The translations under genes were made by a program, and so were the position numbers. A stretch of 33,257 nucleotides of DNA from Chitinophagaceae bacterium (GTDB lineage Bacteria; Bacteroidota; Bacteroidia; Cytophagales; JASGCU01), in the NCBI GenBank assembly GCA_030053935.1, contig JASGCU010000004.1:30484-63740 (forward strand), written 5' to 3'. Each line of letters begins with the position of its first letter. Position 1 is the first letter of the stretch. Shown here piece after piece: positions 1-7,224 of this stretch. The notes below the pieces were generated by a model. That model was not told where the DNA came from and made no database searches. It saw only the letters and a program-made list of their open reading frames with translations.

Positions 1-38
1 AAAATAAAATGATAAAAAAAAAATAAAATGATAAAAAA
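1..38 (+). repeat. 19-bp tandem duplication of a start region
   Basis: The unit AAAATAAAATGATAAAAAA occurs twice in tandem, at 1-19 and 20-38. Each copy carries an ATG (at 9 and 28). The first ATG opens only five codons (MIKKK) before a TAA at 24-26. The second opens the 453-codon adaptor gene. Because 19 is not a multiple of three, the copies are in different frames. Seen directly in the sequence. Any regulatory effect is inference. Confidence 0.6.
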
Positions 39-1389
39 AAAGAAAAGTAAAAATCCAACTGTAAAAATAGCAGTTATATCATTAGGGGTAGTAATTATTT
101 TAGTTATAGGAGCAAAGTGGTTGGGCTGGATTGGAAAAAAAGAAGAAATAAAAGTTCATACTAGTAAAGTAGAGAGCAAAAGCATAGAAGAAAAAGTAAG
201 TGCATCGGGAACGGTCTACCCTATAAAAGAAATAAAAATTACTCCTGATGTGGCTGGGGAAATCGTAGAACTTTTAGTAGAAGAAGGAGAGGAAGTAATA
301 CCTGGAAAACTGCTCATAAAAATTAGACCTGATAATTTTCAATCCGCTTTAGAAAGAGTAGTAGCAAACCTAAATCAGCAGAAGGCGAATTTGTCAGACG
401 CAGAAGCACGTTTAGACAGATCCAAATCTTCCTTTACTCGCTTAGAACAAGAATACAAAAGACAAGAAAAGCTGTATAAAGAAAAGGTGATATCGGAATC
501 TGATTGGGAAACAGCGGTATCCAATTATAACATAGCAATCCATGATATAAAATCAGCCGAGCAATCAGTAGAATCAGCCAAATATGTAGTTCAAAGTATT
601 CAAGCATCTGTAGACGAGGCGAATGAAAATCTGAGAAGAACCACAGTTCGTTCCCCATCCAATGGGATTATTTCTAAATTAAACGTAGAGCAAGGAGAAA
701 GAGTGGTTGGTACTTCCCAAATGGCAGGTACAGAAATGCTCAGAATAGCCGACTTAAACGAAATGGAAGTCCGTGTTGATGTAAATGAAAACGATATAGT
801 AAGAGTGAATATACATGATAGCGTTCAAATAGATTTAGATAGTTATAGTCATCTCAATAAAAAGTTTTTAGGGGTAGTAACCCAGATAGCTAACACTGCT
901 AAAACAAAAATTACCGCCGATGCAGTAACAGAATTTGAAGTACATATCAAAATACTTAACGAATCTTTTCAAGATTTGGTAAAAAATGGCATTAAATATC
1001 CGTTACGTCCAGGAATGACTGCCACAGTAGATATCATTACCGAAAAAAAACAAAATATTCTATCCGTTCCTCTTTCTGCTGTGACCACTCGGAATCCAGG
1101 AGATAGCACATCTGTAGAAGAAAATATAGAAAAAACTGAAGAATCTACATCAGAAGTAGTATTATCAGATCTTCAACAGGTCATCTTTAAGAATGAGAAT
1201 AATGTAGCCAAAATGATTTCTATAAAAACAGGTATTAGTGATTTTGAAAATATTGAAATAATAGAAGGACTGAAAGAAGGTGATGAAATCATCACGGGAC
1301 CTTTTCTTATATTATCTAAAAAGTTAAAAAATGGAGATAATATAACGGTAATAAAAAAAACGAATAAAAAAGAATCCAAAAAAGAATAG
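28..1389 (+). CDS. HlyD/RND-type periplasmic adaptor (membrane-fusion protein)
   Basis: A 453-residue membrane-fusion protein that should link an inner-membrane transporter to a TolC-like outer-membrane channel. A lysine-rich N-terminus is followed by one membrane anchor (about residues 12-33). A first lipoyl half lies near residues 68-98, and a long alpha-helical hairpin rich in Gln/Glu/Lys spans about 100-200. The second lipoyl half reads RSPSNGIISKLNVEQG (about 208-223). Beta-barrel strands follow (ADLNEMEVRVDVNENDIV), and then the conserved segment with RPGMTATVDI. This order and length are normal for the family. The tail is Lys/Glu-rich. The transporter and channel genes are not in the window and may lie to the left. 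The start at 28 sits in a 19-bp tandem duplication of the initiation region. Whether the partner is an RND pump or a MacB-like ABC transporter cannot be told from this protein alone. Confidence 0.88.
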   Translation: MIKKKKSKNPTVKIAVISLGVVIILVIGAKWLGWIGKKEEIKVHTSKVESKSIEEKVSASGTVYPIKEIKITPDVAGEIVELLVEEGEEVIPGKLLIKIRPDNFQSALERVVANLNQQKANLSDAEARLDRSKSSFTRLEQEYKRQEKLYKEKVISESDWETAVSNYNIAIHDIKSAEQSVESAKYVVQSIQASVDEANENLRRTTVRSPSNGIISKLNVEQGERVVGTSQMAGTEMLRIADLNEMEVRVDVNENDIVRVNIHDSVQIDLDSYSHLNKKFLGVVTQIANTAKTKITADAVTEFEVHIKILNESFQDLVKNGIKYPLRPGMTATVDIITEKKQNILSVPLSAVTTRNPGDSTSVEENIEKTEESTSEVVLSDLQQVIFKNENNVAKMISIKTGISDFENIEIIEGLKEGDEIITGPFLILSKKLKNGDNITVIKKTNKKESKKE

Positions 1390-1397
1390 TCATCAGA

Positions 1398-1458
1398 TAG
1401 TTGTCATGTTTTGTAATGGGGTTAAAAAACTTTTATGGAGCATGACAATTATTTTTTT
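1398..1458 (+). terminator. Probable rho-independent terminator after the adaptor gene
   Basis: An 11-bp stem pairs TAGTTGTCATG (1398-1408) with CATGACAATTA (1441-1451), with one G:U pair, and is followed directly by a run of seven T (1452-1458). It starts 8 bases after the adaptor stop codon. The 32-base loop is unusually long for a simple terminator and contains the short sequence GGGTTAAAAAAC, so it could also be a protein-binding or RNA-structural element. Confidence 0.5.
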
Positions 1459-1503
1459 ATAAGGGGACTTCATTAGATATTCATTCATACAAAAAATAAA
1501 ACT

Positions 1504-1894
1504 ATGAGTAAATGATTGATTCGTTTTGATTGTGGGCGATGAAAACTCTCGGGAGAGATAAGGAAAACTTTGATATATTAGAGGTTTTTTTATCTGCTTT
1601 ATTAGAAGATGATGGTATAAAAATACTAACTCTCATGGAGAATTAGACGAATCAAACACATAAGTTTGATACATTTGTTCAGGTAGATTTATTGGTAGAA
1701 GATAGTTCGCACCGAAAGATATATATATTCAAATTCAAAACACTCGTGAGATAGATTTTTTAGAAAGTTTATTATATTAGTCCTCCAAAATAACTGTTGA
1801 TCATCAAACATGAGGGGAAGTTTTTCGAATTATTAGTAAAGTGATACCCATCAGTATTTTATATTTTAATTTGGGACATTTGAACTCACTGTAA
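1504..1894 (+). pseudogene. Decayed PD-(D/E)XK (Rpn-family) transposase/nuclease remnant
   Basis: No open frame survives, but three consecutive frames together spell the N-terminal half of a Rpn-type PD-(D/E)XK transposase/nuclease. Frame from 1504: MSK-stop-LIRFD. Frame from 1533: WAMKTLGRDKENFDILEVFL, later KFDTFVQVDLLVEDS. Frame from 1727: IQIQNTREIDFLESLLY, later KVIPISILYFNLG. Stop codons fall at 1513, 1644, 1778 and 1811. An apparent 2-bp TG duplication at 1531-1534 and a shift near 1720-1727 break the frame. The IQIQNTRE segment corresponds to the catalytic ExQ region of the fold. The C-terminal half is absent; the 3' end of the NadR-type kinase gene begins at 1922. The family call rests on recalled family motifs, not on a search. 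The reading of a dead mobile-element gene is strong because several family motifs lie in the right order across the frame breaks. Confidence 0.75.
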
Positions 1895-1921
1895 AAATAT
1901 TTTAATGTTTCTCCTTACCCC

Positions 1922-2452
1922 TTATAAGATATGGTTTATTACTTGGGAAACTTTGTGGAGCCGTTCTTCTATACTTCCATAAAGAGAATGGTAAGAAAAT
2001 CCCATATCGGTAAGTGTTCTTTTGTAAGTATCATTTATACCCTCTCTCATATACGGGTTTTCTCTCAGGGGATCCGGTTCCCATGGAAAATCACTTTCCG
2101 TTATAAAAAAAAAATCATATTTATTTTCTCTTACTCTCTTTTTTATAGTATCCGCACAGTAGCCATACTTATACTCCGACCATATTTGAATAGTAAGAAG
2201 AGTAGTATCACAGAATAAAAATCTATCCGTTGTGTGTTCAAAAAAAAAGTTTTCTATTACCTGTTGATTTTCAGCAATATACAGCAAGTCGGCTTCTGTG
2301 TAATAGTAGTGCGATCCTTTGTTGTGCAAATAAGAGCGTGCGAATTCGGGGACAAAAAATAAGAGATTATACTTTTTTACTAATACTTGGCAGAGAGTAG
2401 TTTTTCCCGTAGATTCTGCTCCTAATATGGCAATTTTATACTTTTTCTCCAT
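1922..2452 (-). CDS. NadR-type ribosylnicotinamide kinase (ATP-binding protein)
   Basis: A P-loop kinase of about 176 residues. The Walker A motif is GAESTGKTT, close to the N-terminus. It is followed by FVPEFARSYL, typical of the kinase domain of NadR, and later by the acidic segment FLFCDTTLLTIQIW and FITESDFPWEPDPLR. It should phosphorylate nicotinamide riboside to NMN in the cytoplasm. The adenylyltransferase domain found in full-length NadR is missing, as in many Bacteroidota stand-alone homologues. The start at 2452 (MEKKYK) places the P-loop at the usual distance from the N-terminus. ATGs at 2458 and 2479 are alternatives. With the 2452 start, the gene overlaps the 3' end of pnuC by 31 bases, which suggests translational coupling. 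Pairing with PnuC supports the substrate assignment. Confidence 0.82.
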   Translation of the reverse strand: MEKKYKIAILGAESTGKTTLCQVLVKKYNLLFFVPEFARSYLHNKGSHYYYTEADLLYIAENQQVIENFFFEHTTDRFLFCDTTLLTIQIWSEYKYGYCADTIKKRVRENKYDFFFITESDFPWEPDPLRENPYMREGINDTYKRTLTDMGFSYHSLYGSIEERLHKVSQVINHIL

Positions 2453-2988
2453 TCCCATAATCCTAAAAAAGCTATACAAGTAAATATTATATATTGAAAA
2501 GAAGTAAAATAGAGTTCTTTATAAAAGAATAAAGGAATAACTATAATATCCCCTACTATCCAAAAAATCCAATGTTCTATTTTTTTTTTTGCCATGAGCC
2601 ACATTGCTACAAAAAAAAGAGAGGTGGTTATGCTATCCAAAAAAGGAACATCACTATCCGTATATTTTTCCAAAATAAAAAATAACAGAACAAAAGATAT
2701 AAAAGCAAAAAAAATACTTTTGATATTTTCTATCTTTGTATTGTGTGTAATAGCAAGGGTTCCGTTCTGTCTTTGTGTTTTTTTACTCCAAAGAACCCAC
2801 CCATATATACTCATCACCACATAGTACATATTGATAGTCATATCTGCGTAGAGTTTTGCTGAAAAACAGATATACACGTAAATGGAAGTGTTTATCAATC
2901 CCGTAGGATATACGTATACATTTTTTTTTTTGGCGAACCAAACGCTGATAACCCCAAAAAATACTGCAAAGATCTCTAAAACATTCAT
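2422..2988 (-). CDS. pnuC: PnuC-family nicotinamide riboside transporter
   Basis: A 188-residue inner-membrane protein with about seven hydrophobic segments. It carries PnuC hallmarks: YPTGLINTSIYVYICFSAKL, then YADMTINMYYVVMSIYGW, then FFVAMWLMAKKKIEHWIFWI with VGD. PnuC proteins carry nicotinamide riboside across the inner membrane by facilitated diffusion, and an internal kinase traps the substrate. That kinase is encoded immediately downstream with an overlapping reading frame. The gene begins 21 bases after gldH, so the three probably share a transcript. Specificity for nicotinamide riboside rather than thiamin is inferred from the kinase neighbour, because PnuT thiamin transporters share this fold. 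Confidence 0.9.
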   Translation of the reverse strand: MNVLEIFAVFFGVISVWFAKKKNVYVYPTGLINTSIYVYICFSAKLYADMTINMYYVVMSIYGWVLWSKKTQRQNGTLAITHNTKIENIKSIFFAFISFVLLFFILEKYTDSDVPFLDSITTSLFFVAMWLMAKKKIEHWIFWIVGDIIVIPLFFYKELYFTSFQYIIFTCIAFLGLWEWRKSIKLPY

Positions 2989-3009
2989 ATTTTTCTGTTT
3001 GCAAACTCA

Positions 3010-3486
3010 TTAAGAATTTTTTTTTACAGATAGTCCTAATGCCTGTACTTCTGGAATATCATTTTCGGACATAAAATGTTGGATAGTGAAAGAGTAAGTA
3101 CCTTTTTTTTCAAACTTTTTGTTTTCTATAACCATAAAGGAATAGGAATAAGCATTAGAAATACCTGAACCGATTGGCTTACCTGTCTGATCATCAAATA
3201 AAAAATGCTCCCACACTTCCGAATAGATATTATTTCCAAGGGAATCTGTTATTTTATACTTTAAAAACAGATTGGAATAATAATAATTTTTATGGATTAT
3301 TATTTTTGGTATGATTTTATAAGCTACAGAAGTATCTTGGACAAAAAAAGGAAATGATACTATGTTTTCTTTTTTCCATACTCCTGTTGGTACCTCATAG
3401 TAAGAGTTTATTATTTCATCGCTGGTGCAGCTTTGAAAAATAGAAAGAAAGAAAGAAAAGAAGAGGAAAAAAATATATTTATTCAT
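3010..3486 (-). CDS. gldH: Gliding-motility lipoprotein GldH
   Basis: A 158-residue lipoprotein with a hydrophobic signal peptide and a lipobox ending at Cys20 (SIFQSC). The body matches GldH in length and in order: a beta-rich domain with NLFLKYKITDSLGN, then DDQTGKPIGSGIS, then FEKKGTYSFTIQHFMSEN near the C-terminus. GldH is one of the lipoproteins required for gliding in Flavobacterium and is widespread in Bacteroidota with type IX secretion. Its exact biochemical role is unknown. It is the first gene of a three-gene minus-strand unit (gldH, pnuC, kinase) and is transcribed divergently from lpxC/fabZ, with about 240 bases between them. The assignment rests on motif recall, so moderate confidence. 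Confidence 0.72.
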   Translation of the reverse strand: MNKYIFFLFFSFFLSIFQSCTSDEIINSYYEVPTGVWKKENIVSFPFFVQDTSVAYKIIPKIIIHKNYYYSNLFLKYKITDSLGNNIYSEVWEHFLFDDQTGKPIGSGISNAYSYSFMVIENKKFEKKGTYSFTIQHFMSENDIPEVQALGLSVKKNS

Positions 3487-3727
3487 TTTTATTATATATA
3501 AGAAAGTAATAGTATAATTTTGAAGTATTTTAAAGAGTTTTTCTTGTTTTTCTATATTATCATTTTATTTATTACTTTTTCTTTTTATAAGAAAAGTGGG
3601 GGGATTCTGCTGAATATATTGTCTTATTAATATGTTGTTTATTATTTATTCAGCGATGAATCAGAAGCGGAGTTATATATTTAGCAATTACATTATACTC
3701 ATTATTATTAAACATATTTTCATTTCC

Positions 3728-5116
3728 ATGAATCAAAAACAACAAACTGTAAAAGGGAAAATAAGTATTTCGGGAGTTGGTCTACATACGGGGATTGTAG
3801 CAAATGTAACAATATCTCCCGCTGCCCCAAATTATGGAATAAAATTTCAACGAATAGATTTAGCGAATAAACCCATTATAGAAGCAGATGCAGATTTAGT
3901 GGTAGAAACATCTAGAAGCACTACTTTAGAAAAAAACGGAGCAAAAGTAATAACCACAGAGCATATTCTGGCGGCTCTCTTTGGAATGGAGGTAGATAAT
4001 GCTCTGATAGAAATAGATGCTCCTGAAATACCGATATTAGACGGAAGTGCTTATCCATTCGTTGAATTAATAGAAAGGGTAGGAGTAGAAACACAAAACG
4101 TTTCCAAAATATATTATGAATTGCCCAAAAGTATTTCATACAGGGACGATAGCAAGGATATTGAGATAACGGCATTGCCCGCCGATGAATACAAAATAAC
4201 AGTGATGATAGATTATAATAGTTCTGTTTTAGGAAATCAACATGCCGTTTTAAACAGTATAAAAGACTTCAAAACAGAGATAGCACCTTGTAGAACCTTT
4301 TGTTTTTTACACGAAGTAGAGATGCTTTTGAAACATAATCTCATCAAGGGTGGTGATCTGAACAATGCGATTGTTATTGTAGATAAACCCGTAAAACCAG
4401 AGGTATTAGAAAGCATAAAAACACTTTTTCATATAAAAAATTTAGAAGTAACCCAAGAAGGTATCTTAAATAATGTAGCGTTACGATTTAAAAATGAATT
4501 CGCAAGACATAAATTATTAGATGTTATGGGAGATTTGGCATTGATAGGAAAACCAATAAAAGCACAGATATTAGCTGCAAAGCCAGGTCATGCGGCTAAT
4601 ACCGCTCTTGCAAAGAAAATTAAAAAAGCTCTCCAGGATACTATTACCGTTCCATCTTATAACCCCAAAAATACTCCCATATTAGACAGCGCTCAGATAG
4701 GTAAAATACTACCTCATAGATATCCCTTTTTGCTCATAGATAAAATTTTTCATTTAGATGAAAAATGGGTAATAGGTATTAAAAATATCACCTTTAATGA
4801 ATATTTTTTTCAAGGACATTTTCCAGGAAATCCGGTATTTCCTGGTGTGCTTCAAATAGAATCTATGGCTCAAATCGGAGGAATATTAGTTCTTAACAGC
4901 GTTCCCGATCCTGAAAACTATTGGACTTATTTTTTAGGAGTAGATGAGTTTAGATTTAGAAAAATGGTGCAGCCTGGCGATACCCTTGTGATTAGATGTG
5001 AGCTTTTAGCTCCCATTAGACGTGGAATAGCAAAGATGAGAGGAGAAGGATTTGTAGGGAATAACTTAGTGTGTGAAGGAGTTATGTTAGCAAGTATTGT
5101 AAAAAAAGATAATTAA
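3728..5116 (+). CDS. lpxC/fabZ: Bifunctional LpxC/FabZ (UDP-3-O-acyl-GlcNAc deacetylase / 3-hydroxyacyl-ACP dehydratase)
   Basis: A fusion typical of Bacteroidota. The LpxC half (about residues 1-300) performs the committed step of lipid A synthesis. It has ISGVGLHTG, TTEHILAALFG (His79 as zinc ligand and Glu78 as general base, the same numbers as in E. coli), IPILDGSAYPFVE, and FARHKLLDVMGDL with the remaining His/Asp zinc ligands. The FabZ half (about 318-462) has the LPHRYPFLLID start with the catalytic His, and the GHFPGNPVFPGVLQIESMAQ helix with the catalytic Glu. It dehydrates 3-hydroxyacyl-ACP. I chose the ATG at 3728 because MNQKQQTVKGKISISG matches the usual N-terminus. The open frame extends upstream to an ATG at 3632, but the extra 32 residues are low-complexity and hydrophobic. 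It leads an operon with lpxA (15 bases downstream) and miaE. Confidence 0.96.
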   Translation: MNQKQQTVKGKISISGVGLHTGIVANVTISPAAPNYGIKFQRIDLANKPIIEADADLVVETSRSTTLEKNGAKVITTEHILAALFGMEVDNALIEIDAPEIPILDGSAYPFVELIERVGVETQNVSKIYYELPKSISYRDDSKDIEITALPADEYKITVMIDYNSSVLGNQHAVLNSIKDFKTEIAPCRTFCFLHEVEMLLKHNLIKGGDLNNAIVIVDKPVKPEVLESIKTLFHIKNLEVTQEGILNNVALRFKNEFARHKLLDVMGDLALIGKPIKAQILAAKPGHAANTALAKKIKKALQDTITVPSYNPKNTPILDSAQIGKILPHRYPFLLIDKIFHLDEKWVIGIKNITFNEYFFQGHFPGNPVFPGVLQIESMAQIGGILVLNSVPDPENYWTYFLGVDEFRFRKMVQPGDTLVIRCELLAPIRRGIAKMRGEGFVGNNLVCEGVMLASIVKKDN

Positions 5117-5131
5117 AATATACAAATAAAA

Positions 5132-5920
5132 ATGATACATCAAACCGCCATAATACATCCTGATGCCGTGATACACCCGAGTGTGAGTGTAGATGCTTAT
5201 GCTATTATTGAAAATAATGTAACAATAGATGAAAACACATGGATAGCTCCGCACGCTATTGTTCACAGTGGAGCAAGGATTGGTAAAAATGTAAAAATAT
5301 ATACGGGAGCATCTATTGCATGTATTCCACAGGATTTGAAATTTGAAGGAGAAGTGACCGAAGCATTTATTGATGATGGCACTTGCGTAAGGGAATTTGT
5401 GACCGTCAGCAGAGGCACGAAAGAAAAATATAAAACTGTGGTAGGAAAAAATTGTCTCTTGATGGCATATTGCCACATAGGACATGATTGTATCATTGGA
5501 AATAATTGTATTCTTGCCAATTCTGTGCAATTAGGGGGGCATGTAATAGTAGAAAATAATGTGAGAATTGGTGGATTGACAGGCGTTCATCAGTTTTCAA
5601 AATTAGGGGAGCATTCTATTGTAGGTGCAGGGGTATTAGTAACGCAAGACATTCCCCCTTTTGTAATGGTAGGGAAAACCCCACTCCAATATAATGGTAT
5701 CAATAAAGTAGGTCTACAAAGAAGTAATTTTTCTCCCGAAAAGATAAGAGAAATTTACGATATGTATGATTGTATTTATAATAAAGGGTTTAATAGAAGC
5801 CAGGGAATACAATATATTCAAGACAATTTTCCGGATTCCCATGAAAAACAATCTATAATACATTTCATAACCACCTCTGAAAGAGGTATTATTCGTGGAA
5901 AGACAAAAGATTCCCAGTAA
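5132..5920 (+). CDS. lpxA: UDP-N-acetylglucosamine O-acyltransferase LpxA
   Basis: A 262-residue left-handed beta-helix acyltransferase for the first step of lipid A synthesis, using 3-hydroxyacyl-ACP. Hexapeptide repeats fill about residues 1-185, starting with MIHQTAIIHPDAVIHPSV. The catalytic His lies in LMAYCHIGHDCIIGNNC, and HQFSKLGEHSIVGAG follows. The C-terminal helical part (about 190-262) includes GLQRSNFSPEKIREIYDMY, as usual for LpxA. Length is normal for the family. It follows lpxC/fabZ by 15 bases, so the first two steps of lipid A synthesis are made together. Confidence 0.96.
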   Translation: MIHQTAIIHPDAVIHPSVSVDAYAIIENNVTIDENTWIAPHAIVHSGARIGKNVKIYTGASIACIPQDLKFEGEVTEAFIDDGTCVREFVTVSRGTKEKYKTVVGKNCLLMAYCHIGHDCIIGNNCILANSVQLGGHVIVENNVRIGGLTGVHQFSKLGEHSIVGAGVLVTQDIPPFVMVGKTPLQYNGINKVGLQRSNFSPEKIREIYDMYDCIYNKGFNRSQGIQYIQDNFPDSHEKQSIIHFITTSERGIIRGKTKDSQ

Positions 5921-5943
5921 TTTTTTTATCTTTTTCACATAGT

Positions 5944-6540
5944 ATGGAAACAAAAACAGTATTAGGTCTTTTATTGCCCACGGATCCTCGTTGGGCAAAC
6001 GTAGCGGCGATGAATATTGCGGATATTCTCATAGATCATGCGTATTGCGAGCAAAAAGCCGCCTCTTCCTGCATCTCTCTCATCGTGCAATATCCCGAAT
6101 TTGAAAAAGTAGTGGAAGTTCTTTCCCCTGTAGTGATAGAAGAATGGAATCATTTTCAAATGGTTTTACAGCATCTAAAAAAAAGGGGATTTACATTAGG
6201 AAAACAGAGGGAAGATATGTATATTCAAAAACTTTCACAGCATATAAAAAAAGGAAATAACAGAACACACCAATTAGTGGAAAAACTATTAGTAAATGCT
6301 CTGATAGAAGCCCGTAGTTGTGAGAGATTCAAACTCCTTCATACATCTATAAGAGATGAAGAACTCCAAAGTTTTTACTACGAACTGATGATTTCTGAGG
6401 CACTTCACTATAAAAATTTTATAGAACTGGCGGAATCAATACAAGATAAAAAAATAGTTGCTGAAAGATGGAAAGAATGGTTGATAATCGAAGCATCTAT
6501 AATAGAAAACCTCACACCACGAGGAGATAGGATGCATTAA
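5944..6540 (+). CDS. miaE: tRNA-(ms2io6A)-hydroxylase MiaE
   Basis: A 198-residue ferritin-like di-iron monooxygenase that hydroxylates the isopentenyl group of ms2i6A at position 37 of tRNAs reading U-starting codons. The metal-ligand pattern is visible: DHAYCEQKAAS, then VIEEWNHFQMV (ExxH), then LIEARSCERF, then ISEALHYKNFIELAE (ExxH). Length and motif order match Bacteroidota MiaE. It starts 23 bases after lpxA and is probably cotranscribed, although the functions are unrelated. The next gene converges from the other strand. Confidence 0.9.
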   Translation: METKTVLGLLLPTDPRWANVAAMNIADILIDHAYCEQKAASSCISLIVQYPEFEKVVEVLSPVVIEEWNHFQMVLQHLKKRGFTLGKQREDMYIQKLSQHIKKGNNRTHQLVEKLLVNALIEARSCERFKLLHTSIRDEELQSFYYELMISEALHYKNFIELAESIQDKKIVAERWKEWLIIEASIIENLTPRGDRMH

Positions 6541-6633
6541 TTTCAAGTAAAACAAGATAGGAATGTGTCCGAAAAGTTCTTTTTACACAAATATTTAGTT
6601 TTAAACCAATTGCTTTCGTATGCTTCTTTTTCA

Positions 6634-7215
6634 TTACATATTACTATTTTTTGCTATTAAGAGAAGAGACGCAATAGCAATAGAGGAAGATATGCTTATT
6701 ACCCATATTTTTTGCGGTATTTTCAAAAACCGAAGGCAGAGAAAGGATAATAATAGAGTGCTTATTACTATAATTATTTGCCCCAATTCTAATCCTATAT
6801 GAAAAGAAAAGAGGGGAAGTAAAATACTTTGTTCTTGACCGAGCATACTTTGTAGGTAGTAAGAAAATCCTAATCCGTGGATAAGTCCAAAAACTAATGC
6901 AAGAGGATAGTGTGTTGGGGTACCTGTTGCGGTATGATTTATTTGGCGGAATATATTTTGGATTGCGGTGATGAAAATAGTAATGGGTATGAGTATTTCT
7001 GTAAGCGAGGGGTTGAGGGACATTACTTTGGTAGTAGCGAGGGTTAATGTTATGCCATGCCCAATAGTAAAAGCAGTTATCAAGAGTGCTATTTTTTTAT
7101 AATCTGTGAGGTGATACATGGAAGAAAGGGCTACGATAAAGAGTATGTGATCGTAACCCTGTATATCTAAAATATGCTCTAAGCCAAGTTCTAAAAATAA
7201 CAAGAATTCAGACAT
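6634..7215 (-). CDS. HupE/UreJ-family membrane protein
   Basis: A 193-residue protein with about six hydrophobic segments. Family motifs are GLEHILDIQGYDHILFIVAL near the N-terminus, TAFTIGHGITL, and VFGLIHGLGF with HIGLELGQ in the second half. The conserved His and Asp residues inside membrane segments resemble the metal-binding positions of HupE/UreJ proteins, which carry or sense nickel or cobalt near hydrogenase and urease genes. No hydrogenase or urease gene is visible here, so the metal role is family knowledge rather than local evidence. It starts 9 bases after the upstream sugar isomerase-like gene and is probably cotranscribed with it. Confidence 0.75.
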   Translation of the reverse strand: MSEFLLFLELGLEHILDIQGYDHILFIVALSSMYHLTDYKKIALLITAFTIGHGITLTLATTKVMSLNPSLTEILIPITIFITAIQNIFRQINHTATGTPTHYPLALVFGLIHGLGFSYYLQSMLGQEQSILLPLFSFHIGLELGQIIIVISTLLLSFLCLRFLKIPQKIWVISISSSIAIASLLLIAKNSNM

Positions 7216-7224
7216 AGTATATGG

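Noticed and set aside
3515-3522. TAATTTTG -7-like box upstream of lpxC/fabZ
   Set aside because: More than 200 bases from the start and without a TTG at the proper distance. Chance matches are common in this AT-rich DNA.
3632-3727. N-terminal extension of LpxC/FabZ from the ATG at 3632
   Set aside because: The extra 32 residues are low-complexity and hydrophobic. The ATG at 3728 places His79 and Glu78 exactly where LpxC has them.
6564-6589. Hairpin TGTGT/ACACA as a terminator between miaE and the HupE-like gene
   Set aside because: The stem is interrupted and no T-run follows on either strand. Kept only as part of the shared-motif observation.
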